Positions 18,631 through 27,635 of a stretch of DNA of 27,635 nucleotides are shown piece after piece. The notes under the pieces were generated by a model. It saw nothing but the letters and a program-made list of their open reading frames with translations, searched no databases and had not been told where the DNA came from. The position numbers and the translations under genes are program-made. The DNA comes from Gnetum montanum. Lineage: Eukaryota > Streptophyta > Gnetopsida > Gnetales > Gnetaceae. Each line of letters begins with the position of its first letter. The first letter of the stretch is position 1. The stretch spans positions 543,719-571,353 of the forward strand of contig MNCI01017535.1 in assembly GCA_015680685.1 (NCBI GenBank). Direction: 5' to 3'.

Positions 18631-19857
18631 CTAACACCTCTTGTGGCTCCTTAATTTTTGACATTTTTGTTTTCCACATTTTTGGTTTTACAACTTTTTG
18701 TTTTCATCTTCTTTTTTTTTACATTTTTGTTTTACATATTTGTATTTTTAAGGTTATTGGTCTTCTCTTAGTTTTTGTTTTACACAATTGTTAATATATT
18801 CAATAATGATTGTCTACTTTTTTACTTTCTTTTATGGTTATGTTTACTTCTGTTTGATGTGTTTCTCTACTTTTTCTGCTAAGAAGGTGGTAAGTACAAT
18901 GGTAATGCACTACTTGATGGTGGTATGCTTCACTTGTAATTTGATTGTTGATATCTGGTTTCTAACTTTGAATGTCATTACTGATGATTGAGACATGATT
19001 TCTTTTCATGTAATAGGTAGTGAGTCCACATCATCCACCCATCCACATACTCTATGGTTTTCCTTATTTTGGAAGTGTGTAGTCTCTTCTTCATTAATAT
19101 AACTTTAATAAATTGGTGACTTGTGTAGTTTCTGGAATCAGGAAGGAACTGAAGGTTTGGATAGGGTGTGGCTTCAAAGGGATGTGGTATTCTTTGTGAC
19201 TTTTTTTTTTCCTATGTGCAGGGGTGTTCTCGTAAGCTTCTCACCATTCTGCGTCATTTCATACAGGAAGTCAAATAAGTCCTTGCATGGTGTGGTTCTC
19301 ATCACAAAAAAAATAAATAAATGAGCATTCAAAGCACACCCCTTGTACAAAATAAATGCAAAAAATGCATGGATCTTTGCATGGTGTGGTTCCCATTCAA
19401 AAAAAACATGGGAATTCAAAGCACACCCCTTAGACCAACTAAAAGAGCTACAAGCACTAATTATGAGACTTGTCTTGCCTCCTGTAACTAAGGCCCTTTC
19501 TCACTTCCTACCTTCACTCCAATTTGGAATGATGGTTGTTTTGTGGGAGCATTCTTGTGTCTTAGGGGATGGACTTGCCTTAGAATGTCTATGCAAAGTC
19601 ACTGAAAGTCATTGGTTTTGATTTGGACTAAGGAAGGATCCTACCAAGTCAATTAATCACAAACATCACAAGGGACTGTATGTGATCATAATTAGGAACT
19701 CCATTCCACTCTCTTTTTCATCCATCTATGCTCTTCATGCCTCACCTCACTACTGGTTTCATGTTTTGATTCAATGTTCTAGTTTGATGTGTTAGGTTTC
19801 TCAGTTAGTTACTTATGGGTTTTTTGTACTTAACTTTTTGTAACCATTAATCATCCA
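18631..19857 (+). other. Post-pol spacer of element C
   Basis: Non-coding. It starts with a T-rich tract (about 18650-18850), also present after pol in element B. It holds a pair of foldback repeats (19281-19435). I see no accessory ORF of the A/B type. Short frames in this stretch show no family features. Confidence 0.6.
19281..19435 (+). repeat. Two tandem foldback repeats in the spacer of C
   Basis: Copy 1 (19281-19345) and copy 2 (19375-19435) share TTGCATGGTGTGGTTC at the start and ATTCAAAGCACACCCCTT at the end. Each can fold: GGTGTG pairs with CACACC, and CTCAT pairs with ATGAG in copy 1 while CCCAT pairs with ATGGG in copy 2. They could be nested or duplicated MITE-like pieces; I do not recognise a named family. 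Confidence 0.65.
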
Positions 19858-19937
19858 TGGTGCCCACAAAATCCTTGGTTTGAAGTTATGCAAGGGTATA
19901 AAAGGCCTGTGCCTACTTTGGGGAGGACCCACTTGCA
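19858..19937 (+). promoter_or_regulatory. Conserved structured element, copy C (stem-loop)
   Basis: TGCAAG (19889-19894) pairs with CTTGCA (19932-19937) around a 37-nt loop; extending to 10 positions gives 8 pairs. The loop contains TATAAAAGG, the small hairpin AGGC-CTGT-GCCT and CTTTGGGGAGGACCCA. A weak CAAA/TTTG hairpin lies upstream (19867-19882). TGCCCAC at 19861 is shared with copy A. The LTR begins about 700 nt downstream. Confidence 0.65.
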
Positions 19938-20607
19938 CATCTTTTGGTATGGTTAAGTTAAGTTCTTTACCCTTAGACCTTGTTATAATCAAATTCTTTT
20001 TATTTACCCCATCCATGTCATCCAATTGTATGCACCTTCACAATTCTTTGTAATGAACTCCTTTTTATTGTTGTGAATACCCTCTTTCAAGAACTTCTTA
20101 TATTAAGCTTTTCCTTTATTATATGGATCACTTCTCTTATTTAACCCATTCGTCAATCTTTCCACTAACAACATCAAGCAACCAATCTATCACAATCACA
20201 ACCTGTCTAGATAAAATCACCAATGAGACAAGGTACCCAACCATTATCTATTGCACTATATATATTAATCCTTGGTTTTGTTGTGATTGCAATGGGAAGC
20301 GTGGATAGGAAGCGGGACTATTGTCACCAAGGAGGATGCATCCATATCACTCACACGAGATTATTCAGGATTGCTGGATCTCCTCTCTCTCTTTCTCATT
20401 CTTCTATTACCAAGAGGGGTTGGATGTTCTTTGGATCTGTTGGTGTTCTTTCCTATTGTCATGAACACCAAATGTTATACACCATTGTCATATTGTATGC
20501 TTAGGCACTTTTGTATTCATTTGTTTTCTCTATGTCACTTGCATGTCAGTCAAATAATTCCACACCCCCTATTATATTTTGTAAAGGGCTTGTTCCTCTT
20601 CTTCTGT
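19938..20607 (+). other. Spacer of element C between hairpin and PPT
   Basis: Non-coding by comparison with A and B. Two overlapping open frames (20223-20504 and 20287-20670) are hydrophobic, but one runs into the LTR and neither matches the accessory ORF. Confidence 0.5.
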
Positions 20608-20642
20608 ACTCAAGGACAAGTTTTCATTCAATCGTGGAGGTA
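20608..20642 (+). promoter_or_regulatory. Polypurine tract and pre-PPT motif, element C
   Basis: GTGGAGGTA abuts the LTR start TGATAAATTG. The upstream ACTCAAGGACAAGTTT and CATTCAATC match the A and B motifs with more differences. The purine tract is interrupted compared with GTGGGGGTA in A. Confidence 0.7.
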
Positions 20643-21505
20643 TGATAAATTGTGTTTCTCATCACTTTGATATCGAGGTGGTCATGATATCAGGTACACG
20701 ATATTGGGTACGCAATATTGTGGCCCAAGATGTGATATCGCAGGGTTACTCCCGGGTCTATAAATACAGTGTCTAGGTGCATAATTGGAAGTAAATTTTT
20801 AGCAGTCAAGTAGCAAAACTCTTGTAATTTGTCCATTTGAAAGTTAGAATATTTTCCAAGTGCCTATAGCAAGAGGTCTAAGTGTGAACGGATCTTTATT
20901 CAAGCATTGATGTACTTGAGCACACCATTGTGTTGGCAATAAAGACAAGCTCTTTGATCCATTCCTTGAAGCACTTGAGATTGCATATACATATTGTTAT
21001 TTCATGCAATTTACATTAATGTTATTTATGCAATAATTAATTTTGGTCAATTAAGCAAATTGTTAAATTACACAAGCACGACCCCCTTCGAGCATATGTG
21101 TGACACTTAGTAGCTTAGAAACGATTAGCGTTTAATAGCCCAATAGTGTTCGCATGAAGTTCAGGATGTGTTCGGGAAGTGGGAATAGTTACTTGTATTA
21201 GGCTAGATTAGACTATAGTTTACTTAGTAATTAATTGCTCTTACTTTTAATCACTCTTACTTTTATTCTTGTTCTAGGTGAGTAATTCCATAAAAACACA
21301 AAATAATAAAAATCATATGTCTCAATCACACTTAACCATACAATTGCATTCCACAAGTGGAACTAGGAAGACAATGAATGAAAAACATGCACACACTGTT
21401 TAGCTCTAGTCTCCTTAGTAATTGTAGTTTGCGGAATTCGACTAGATTGCACATGAACGCTTGTGATTCGTATGGTTGGGCGTAGGGTTACCTTGCCACT
21501 CATCA
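20643..21505 (+). repeat. 3' LTR of element C (863 bp)
   Basis: Starts TGATAAATTG and ends GCCACTCATCA. The U3 has at least five GATATC or GATATT/CAATATT motifs (20669-20742) before TATAAATA at 20759-20766. About one unit of the LTR tandem repeat is recognisable (TTTAATAGCCCAATAGTG). The end matches LTR A (GGTTGGGCGTAGGGTTACCT with GGTTGAGTGTAGGGGTACCT). The plus-strand sequence right after it, CTCAC, would be the target duplication if the left side were kept. Confidence 0.9.
20759..20766 (+). promoter_or_regulatory. TATA box of LTR C
   Basis: TATAAATA, 116 nt into the LTR and just after CCCGGGTC. Confidence 0.6.
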
Positions 21506-23039
21506 CTCACTATCAAAAAATCGAACCTCCCTCTTTTAGATGGAAGGGTTATGATTATACTCTTTTGTACTTTCTTGTTTTCTTAATTCGCCTTCCTCTT
21601 TAGCTACCTACTTGATCAATATTTAGACCTAACAGGCACTTAACTCTAATAATCATCCTTGGGCATAGACACCAAGGGTTCTCCTCATTTCAAATTGAAG
21701 CCCATCTACAATGTGGCAAAGTTGATCTAGTTGAGAATAACCATAGTTAGGACATCTGTGCATTAAGAAATAGTATTGACCAATGGTAGCATCCAAGGGT
21801 TCATGTGTTCCTTGTTTCCATCCTTGGATCTAGCTTCTTAAGTTGGACACTCTGGAGTATGTTTGATATTTATCATTAAACAATTCAAGCATTGTACTCC
21901 ACCATTTGATAAATTCTAACTCTAAGGACTAGTACCAATTTTTTGCTTCTTTAATGAGTGTCTATGGGAACAACTTAAGTTTTTTCCATTCATTCTCTAT
22001 GTTTTGCAAAGCACATGCATCTTGAAAAGCTTGGAGATGGTTCTATAGATCTAAGTTATATCCCCCTTCAAATCAAGGAATATTTTTCATGTCTAGTCTT
22101 TTGATCTAATTGTCCTTTACATGCATTGTTGGAATTTGTACTACCTCTGCAATTTTGAGCATACTTCGGGTAGCAAGCAAAGGCTCATCGACGCCATAAT
22201 TATAGTGCCTTCAATGCCCTATACTACCCCTTTTTTCATGGCATTGTGTCTCTCTTGAATGTCCACGCCCCTAGTTTTGCCTTGCCTGATAGTCCCTCTG
22301 ATCATTTTATCTCATTGATCACCTTCATCATGGTCATGCCTCCTATAGTTACTATTAGAGCCAAAAGAAGAAGAGGATGATGATGAAGGTAAATAGGAAG
22401 GAGGACTACCACCATCACAGTGCCTACTACCATCTTTTGATGATTGCGACCATGATCATGATCTTATTTCTTGTTCGAATCCTTACCTTAACTTGCCTCT
22501 TTGGATCCTTCTTTATCATTCAATCCATTCTTACCAGAACCAAGATTGTGAATCATGGACTACAAGTTCTAGTTTTTACCTTTTTCACCGAAGTCAAAGA
22601 GAGGAATTTCACTAAATGGAAAACCCCCAGAGAAGGGCTCTCCACCATCTTTTTGCTATAGCAGGAATGGAGAGTCATTAAATCTTTTTCCCTTTGTAGA
22701 TTCATAACATTGTTCTAACTAGCAATCCCTGAGATGTTATGCCTTAGTGGGACAATAATCCCTGGCATCACTATCTTGCACAACATACTCAGCATGAAGT
22801 TCTTGGAGACCCCATCATATAAGCATTTTTTAGAGCATTGCAGGAACAAATCGATTAGGCAACAACACAATGTTGCCCTCCATGTCACGCCACTATAGCT
22901 GTTCATCTTGATGTAGGATGAAGGTGAAATTTGGTACATACTCATTAGGATGAGCATATACAACTCGATATTATTGAGGCATTGGCAGATGTACTTCATC
23001 ATACTTGGATGGAGAATCACTCGTGTGAGAAGAATACAT
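21506..23039 (-). pseudogene. Gag of element E, N-terminal and capsid part
   Basis: ATG at 23039 is followed by a Ser-rich start (MYSSHTSDSPSK), then RVVYAHPNEYVPNFTF and LHQDEQL-WRDMEGNIVL, aligning with D. Then comes a His/Ser-rich stretch, the capsid block IP-FEGGYNLDL-NHLQAF, ALQNIENEWKKLKLFP, WWSTMLELFNDKYQTYSRVS, and HRCPNYGYSQLDQLCHIVDG with RRTLGVYAQ. The trace stops after KREVRFFDS, where D continues. CAG survives in LHQDEQ where D has TAG. The open minus frame 22715-23164 is out of the ancestral frame. Gag would form the particle and package the RNA. Confidence 0.75.
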
Positions 23040-23177
23040 TTTATGTTAGAAAAAGAAAAATGCAATGTGCCTCTTAAAATTGTTGTAGTAATCTTAAGAT
23101 GTAATGTGACTCTAACATTCGTTTTAATGATTTGAATAATTTCACTAAGTCCTAGATAATGCACAAAATAAGCAAAA

Positions 23178-23197
23178 GGTCCCTAGCAACAGTGCCA
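23178..23197 (-). other. Primer binding site of element E
   Basis: Sense TGGCACTGTTGCTAGGGACC one T after the LTR end. It resembles TGGCGCCGTTGCCGGGGA, the complement of the plant tRNA-Asp 3' end as I recall it; the four differences in 18 nt all fall in CpG sites. Confidence 0.75.
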
Positions 23198-23198
23198 A

Positions 23199-24010
23199 TG
23201 ATGAACAACAAGGTACCCCTATGCTCAACCATACGAATCACTAAGGCATTCACATGCGATCTGGTTGAATTCTGTGGACCTATAGTTCTCTAATGCACTA
23301 GTTTCTCTAGGAAATGAAATGGGTGTTGAGAATGTTTGTTGTCTTCTCAGTTCCACTTATGAAGTACAAGTATATGGTTAAGTGCAACTGAGGCATGTGA
23401 TTTTTATCATTTTATATTTTGTAAGTTTAATCACCTACAAAAATAATGAAAGGTAGAGTAACTTAAGATCTAATTCATCTACTACCTAGCTAGCCTAACA
23501 CAAGTACTCGTTCCACCCTCCAAACACATCATAAACATGTATAGCACTGCTAGGCTACCAAACATTAAGTGTTTCTAGGTTACAAGTGCTACACGTATGC
23601 TTGAGGTGGTCATGCTTGTGTTCATTAACAATTGGGAATTAATTGCTTAGTTAAAGTGCATTAAAGTGAAGTGCATGAACATTAAATGCATTAAGGAAAC
23701 ATTAATCTGTTCTCAGTGCTGCAAGGGTCATCAAAAGGATTCATTTTTATTCCCATCACACTACTATGCTTAGGTATATCAATGTTCAAACAAGATCCAT
23801 ACACACTCAGACTCTTGCTGCAGACACTCAGAAAATATTTTAAATTTGGAGAAAAAAATTGTAAGAGCTTTGCTAACTATGACAAAAATTGATATGAAAA
23901 TTGTGAGCTCGAGTGCTATATTTATAGGCTGGCATATACCCTACAATATCAAATATCCGATAATGCATCCTCGGCTCCAATATCGGAGCATGTCAAAACA
24001 TGACTCATCA
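23199..24010 (-). repeat. 5' LTR of element E (812 bp)
   Basis: Sense start TGATGAGTCATG at 24010 and sense end TTGTTCATCA at 23199. The TATA box TATAAATA is on the minus strand at 23926-23919. GATATTGG, GGATATTTGATATTG and similar motifs lie upstream of it. The central region has GTTTGGTAGCCTAGCAGTG, one unit of the LTR repeat. The plus-strand start reads TGATGAACAACAAGGTACCC, the reverse of the family LTR end. Confidence 0.85.
23919..23926 (-). promoter_or_regulatory. TATA box of LTR E
   Basis: TATAAATA on the minus strand, 84 nt from the LTR start. Confidence 0.55.
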
Positions 24011-24154
24011 GTATTGTTTACTAAAAATGATGAACCAACAACATATGATGAGATATTTTCATCTATGCAACATACAAAGTGGAGACAAGTAATGAATGCT
24101 GAAATGTCATCAATTCATAAGAATAAAACTTGGGAATTAGTTGAACTTCCACTA
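24011..24154 (+). pseudogene. Ty1/copia reverse transcriptase fragment, N-terminal end
   Basis: An open frame of about 47 codons reads NDEPTTYDEIFSSMQHTKWR, then QVMNAEMSSIHKNKTWELVE and LP. The E-P-T-Y-E, W--AM--E and N-TWELV-LP pattern is the start of copia-type RT. It is the only copia sequence seen and is cut on both sides: by LTR E on the left at 24010 and LTR D on the right at 24155. It is probably the target both elements inserted into. The rest of the copia element may lie beyond D, outside the window. The frame has no stop, so this scrap has decayed less than B or C. Confidence 0.8.
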
Positions 24155-24629
24155 TGATGGGATGCGATATTGCATACGCGATATCGTAGTGCGTCACCAA
24201 ATCTATAAATAAGAGGTGGCTCTCCCTTGTTTCGAAGTTTAGGCCTAGACCGTAGCGAAAATCTGGTAGTTTTACCTCTCTAGAGATAGAATAATTTCCA
24301 TGTGCCCGCAGTAGGAGCTCCAAAGTGAACGGATCTTTATTCGAGCAAAAATTGTACCAGAACACAAGTTTGTGTATGGAAATAAAGACGAACTTCTTGG
24401 ATAAACCTTGCAGTGCATGGACTAGGCTAAATAGGACTTTATTTATTGTTATTTATTATTCATTGTTTAAATGCTTTATTAGTTAATNGTAAGTTTGGGA
24501 AGACAACGAATGATTAACCTTAAGTGTTCCATGAGGCGTGTAGGCACCTAGTCTGCGGAGTTTGACCATATTGCGTGTGTAATGCTCGTATTCATATGGT
24601 TGAGTGTAGGGGTACCTCGCCAGTCATCA
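24155..24629 (+). repeat. 5' LTR of element D (475 bp, internal part missing)
   Basis: Starts TGATGGGATGCG and ends GCCAGTCATCA. GCGATATTGC and GCGATATCG lie before TATAAATA at 24204-24211, and the following AAGAGGTGGCTCTCCCTT is identical to LTR A. About 400 bp present in A, C and E are absent, and an ambiguous base lies at the join (24488). After it GGGAAGACAACGAA resumes the match to LTR A near 2088. Confidence 0.85.
24204..24211 (+). promoter_or_regulatory. TATA box of LTR D
   Basis: TATAAATA, 49 nt into the LTR and the shortest such distance in the window. As a 5' LTR it would drive this copy's transcript. Confidence 0.65.
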
Positions 24630-24630
24630 T

Positions 24631-24650
24631 TGGCACTATTGCCGATTACT
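24631..24650 (+). other. Primer binding site of element D
   Basis: TGGCACTATTGCCGATTACT, one T after the LTR end. The first 14 nt fit the tRNA-Asp complement with three CpG-type changes; the rest has diverged. Confidence 0.7.
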
Positions 24651-24774
24651 AAGTTGTTTGTGTGCTAAATAGAACATAGGAAATTATCCACATCATTGGG
24701 AGCTTAAAGGAACCCTTAGGGTTAATTAAATGAACAATTATATAATAGTTAATCAGCATACTAAATAAGAAACA

Positions 24775-27340
24775 ATGTCTTCTTCTTCTAATAAAAGCAC
24801 TTCACCGCCTAGGAATCACACAAGAGACAGTCGGCGGTCTAACACACATAACCAAAAATTGCCAGTTCCTCAACAACATCGGGTGGTATATAATCATCAC
24901 GATGAATACATACCCGATTTTACCTTTATCCTTCATTAGGATGAACAACTACGTTGGAGAGACTTGCAAGGTAACATAGTGTTACCTCCAGATCGGGTAG
25001 TCCCTAACATGCTTCTTAGTATTCTGGCATAGATAGGCATGACACAGCTATACGCTGAATACGTTGTAGGTGATTTTGACACAAGCGATTATCATCCCAC
25101 AGAAGCGCAACATCAACGGGACTTGCGGTAGGAGAGCCATCATAGATTGTTAAAGGGCAAAGGGGTCCTGCACATCCTAAGAGAAATTGGAGATGGTGAA
25201 CTAGTTATAACAGGTTCTCTATCGAATGATGTTTCCCCTCCTAATAATGGTGAGGAGGTGGGGTATCATAACTTATGCTCCACGATTCATAACCCTCATT
25301 CTGATATCCATGAACACCAAGTGTTCACTGAGGGAACAAAAACACATGATAAGGATGGGCACTCGGATCGTCATCAAGATCGGGACCGTAGCCATAGAAG
25401 AGAAGGTAAGAAACATCGTCATGGTGATGGTTCTCCTTCTTCTTCCCCTTCATCACACCATTCACCTTCTCCTTCCACATCAGGATGTAGTCACAAAGAG
25501 CATAACAGTGAGGATAAGGGTAAGCAAAATGAGAGACCTCGATGAAAGAGTCGAGAGAGAGGACAAGGGCACTCTAGGGAATCAAGGCATGAAAGAAGGG
25601 AAAGTAGGGAACAACGTAGGCATCATAGACGTCATGAGAGAGATGATCATGATGAACCCCTACTAGCAACTTGGAGTATGTTAGATATTACGGAGGCAGT
25701 TAGGATACCTACAAGGCACTAGAAAGATTGTCGGATCAAGAGACTTGACATGAATAATGTCCCATGATTTGAAGGGGGATACAAGGCTGATCCACAGAAT
25801 CACTTACAGGAATTCCACGATGCCTGTGCCTTGTAGAATATCAAAAAGGAGTGGTAGAAACTAAAGTTATTTCCTAGGACACTCATAAAAGAAGTAGAGA
25901 GTTGGTACCAGTTCTTACAGCTGGAAACCATTAGGAGGTGGAGTACAATGCTGGAATTGTTCAACGATAAATATCAAACATACTCCAGAGTGTCCAACTT
26001 GCGTAAGCAGATCCAAGGATGGAAGCAGGGTAATCACGTACCCTTGGATGTTGCCATGGGTTGATATTATGCATTGCTACATCATTGCCCAGGCCATCGT
26101 TACGCACAACGGGATCAACTACGCCACCTCGTAGATGGGATATGGCATGAAACTAGGAGAACCCTTGGGACATATGCCCAAGGGAGATTATCCAAACTTA
26201 GATCCCATGAAATTCATAGATTGTTGGAGCAAGTAGCTAAAGAAGAAGGGGAGCAATGGAAAAGAGAAAGCATGGAAGAATACAACCGTGATCCTTCCCT
26301 CCGAAAGAGGGAAGTGAGATTCTGTGATGAAGAGGATGAGTCACCACTCGAAGAGTTGGTGAATAGAAAAACCTTATCACTTCAAAAGCTAACAACAGAA
26401 GTGTCAGCTAAGGTAGATGAAATATGGAGCTCCTTAGATAGTAAAATTGAAACTGTCCTGAAAATCGTAGAAGAGTCTAAGGAGGAATGAAGTAGTGATC
26501 ACGATAAGAAAAAATGGAGAGATTCAGGCCATGCACGTGACAAGGGTAAGGGAAAAATGACTATCACCGATGAGGTTGTGGATTCGGATACAGACAATGA
26601 CGGTGGATGTGAGATCTACCAATATGACCATCCTAAGGGAAGTTGCCCAATAATCTCACATCTACAAGAGTCTGGGGTGTATGCACTCAACCCAAGACTT
26701 AACAGATGACAAGCACCCCGAAGGTTACCTTATCCCCAAGGTAACCCGAGGTAGTTTCACCAATTGTTAATGTATTATCCAAGTGGAACTCCGCCACAAC
26801 CTATGGAAAACACTAGAAGTGGCAACACCCATAGTCATGGGGGACGCCATTGCCTAGACAACAATACCCTTACTGGTAACTAGACCCATATGGCTACTAT
26901 GTGTAGCAGTTGGTTTCTCCAAGTGACTCTATGGGTCATACAACTCTACAACGTCACTACCAAGTTTGGGAGTATTTTAGGATTCCTTCTCCTCCGGGAG
27001 ACACACCATATGCATACCATCCTCCAAATTCATCTGCCACTCTTACGTTGGTAGTTCCACTACCTCCCGCTCCAACAATGTAAAGGGAACTCCCCACTCA
27101 ACTGCAACAATGTAATGCTACGAGAGTTGTAAACCTTCAACCCACTACTGGTTCTAACAACCGCATGAAGGGAAGATCTTTCTTCAGAACCAGAAGCCTA
27201 AACAAGCTCTCACAACCACAAGCAGTTGAGTATGTACATGCTCCTCCAACAAATAAGGCTTCGGAGCTTCCTTCAAACCAACAACAGGGCTCAACACATA
27301 TGGTTATTTTAACACATACTGTTATTGACTAGATCAAGGT
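24775..27340 (+). pseudogene. Gag of element D
   Basis: ATG 24775 opens MSSSSNKSTSPPRNHTRDS, then HRVVYNHHDEYIPDFTF and LRWRDLQGNIVLPPDR. A His/Arg/Asp/Ser-rich disordered stretch follows (25330-25640). The capsid-like block runs from FEGGYKADPQNHLQEF (about 25770) through KEVESWYQFLQLETIRRWST, LELFNDKYQTYSRVS and HRYAQRDQLRHLVDGIWHET, with a helical EQVAKEEGEQWKRES tail. GGCEIYQYDHPKGSC at about 26605-26650 is the knuckle-like site with Tyr at the second Cys. A P/Y/Q-rich linker with one frameshift near 26850 leads to protease. Up to about 26760 the frame has 12 stops: seven TAG, five TGA and no TAA. It was a structural protein of the virus-like particle. Confidence 0.8.
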
Positions 27341-27635
27341 AGGCCACCTTCCTAGGAAACTCTCTAACCCTGGAAGTCCCTTAATCTACCTCCAAGTGGC
27401 TGGGAATGAACCTCATAAGGTTCTTCTTGACTCAGGTTCCAGAGTCAACTTAATCTCATGAGAAATGTATCAAGCCTGGAACCTACCTCCACTCAAGAAG
27501 AGCAATATTCAACTAGAGTTGGCTGACCAGTCCATCACCATTCCCTTAAGATTGGTGAAGGACATCGTTACCACTCTATGTGGTTTGTCATACCCAGCTG
27601 ATTTCCTGGTGATAGAAGTCAACAACAACAAAGGG
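27341..27635 (+). pseudogene. Aspartic protease of element D, cut by the window end
   Basis: GSPLIYLQVAGNEPHKVLLD leads into DSGSRVNLIS, with the active-site triplet D-S-G intact (GAC 27429-27431, TCA, GGT). One TGA interrupts LIS-EMY. KKSNIQLELADQSITIPLRL and SYPADFLVIEV follow. It aligns with the protease of C, where the triplet is D-S-S, and of B, where it is lost. The C-terminal GRPWLST block lies beyond the window. Confidence 0.8.

Larger units (their letters stand above)
14030..21505 (+). mobile_element. Element C: 5'-truncated OTA-type gypsy retrotransposon
   Basis: It begins inside gag (14030 corresponds to about 26395 of element D) and runs through protease, RT, RNase H, integrase, spacer with hairpin, PPT and a full 863-bp 3' LTR. 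It has no 5' LTR, no gag N-terminus and no trace of the accessory ORF. On its right it breaks the gag of element E at 21506. On its left the expected continuation of E is absent. Confidence 0.85.
21506..24010 (-). mobile_element. Element E: 5' part of an OTA-type gypsy retrotransposon
   Basis: On the minus strand: 5' LTR (24010-23199), PBS (23197-23178), leader, and gag from ATG 23039 to the break at 21506 where element C begins. Pol, spacer and 3' LTR of E are absent from the window. To the right it abuts a copia RT fragment, which is probably its insertion target. Confidence 0.85.
24155..27635 (+). mobile_element. Element D: 5' part of an OTA-type gypsy retrotransposon
   Basis: 5' LTR (24155-24629, internally shortened), PBS (24631-24650), leader of 145 nt, gag from ATG 24775 and the start of protease, cut by the window end. 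It is the best preserved coding copy: gag stays in one frame for almost 2 kb and protease keeps its D-S-G triplet. Confidence 0.9.

Noticed and set aside
20223-20670. Overlapping hydrophobic open frames as an env-like gene of element C
   Set aside because: They overlap each other, one runs into the LTR, neither aligns with A or B, and the hydrophobicity comes from a T-rich stretch.
22715-23164. 149-codon minus-strand open frame in element E
   Set aside because: The frame that aligns with gag of D is a different one; this open frame is a shadow.
23846-24010. Upstream part of the open frame that reaches the copia RT fragment
   Set aside because: It is the U3 end of LTR E read in antisense, joined in frame by chance to the copia piece at 24011.
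1-27635. Host gene, tRNA, rRNA or CRISPR array
   Set aside because: Nothing matching these was seen on either strand.

Overview
The window is repeat-rich plant nuclear DNA. It holds no intact gene, tRNA, rRNA or CRISPR array. Nearly everything belongs to decayed LTR retrotransposons of one Ty3/gypsy family. Its reverse transcriptase, RNase H and integrase traces look like the non-chromoviral Athila/Tat (OTA) clade, and its primer binding site fits tRNA-Asp. The density of nested, worn elements suggests a large-genome seed plant; a gymnosperm is possible, but the sequence does not settle it.

Layout. Element A (1-2220, +) is a 3' part: spacer, the C-terminal end of an accessory ORF, polypurine tract and a full 879-bp LTR. 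It sits in the 3' LTR of element B (2221 to about 13780, -). B has gag, protease, a fused RT/RNase H remnant, integrase, a 2.3-kb spacer and a 2.8-kb accessory ORF between pol and the 3' LTR. A junction zone (about 13781-14030) leads into element C (about 14030-21505, +), which lacks its 5' LTR and gag N-terminus but has the most complete pol. C ends inside the gag of element E (21506-24010, -), which keeps its gag N-terminal part, primer binding site and 5' LTR. A 144-bp Ty1/copia RT scrap (24011-24154) separates E from element D (24155-27635, +), which runs off the window inside protease. All LTRs begin TGATGA/TGATAA (sense) and the complete ones end TCATCA.

The most interesting signals are two. 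First, a short fold between pol and the 3' LTR is conserved in A, B and C: a stem of up to 10 bp with paired substitutions encloses a loop of exactly 37 nt in all three. Second, a long post-pol accessory protein with a basic N-terminus, a globular part and a long coiled coil is shared by A and B and absent from C. The fold lies upstream of the accessory ORF where that ORF exists, so the two may be functionally linked, for example in expression of the downstream ORF or handling of the genomic RNA. That link is inference.

All coding regions are pseudogenes with stops and frameshifts. A and D look younger (more CpG, better conserved motifs) than B, C and E. No protein here is likely to be made intact.
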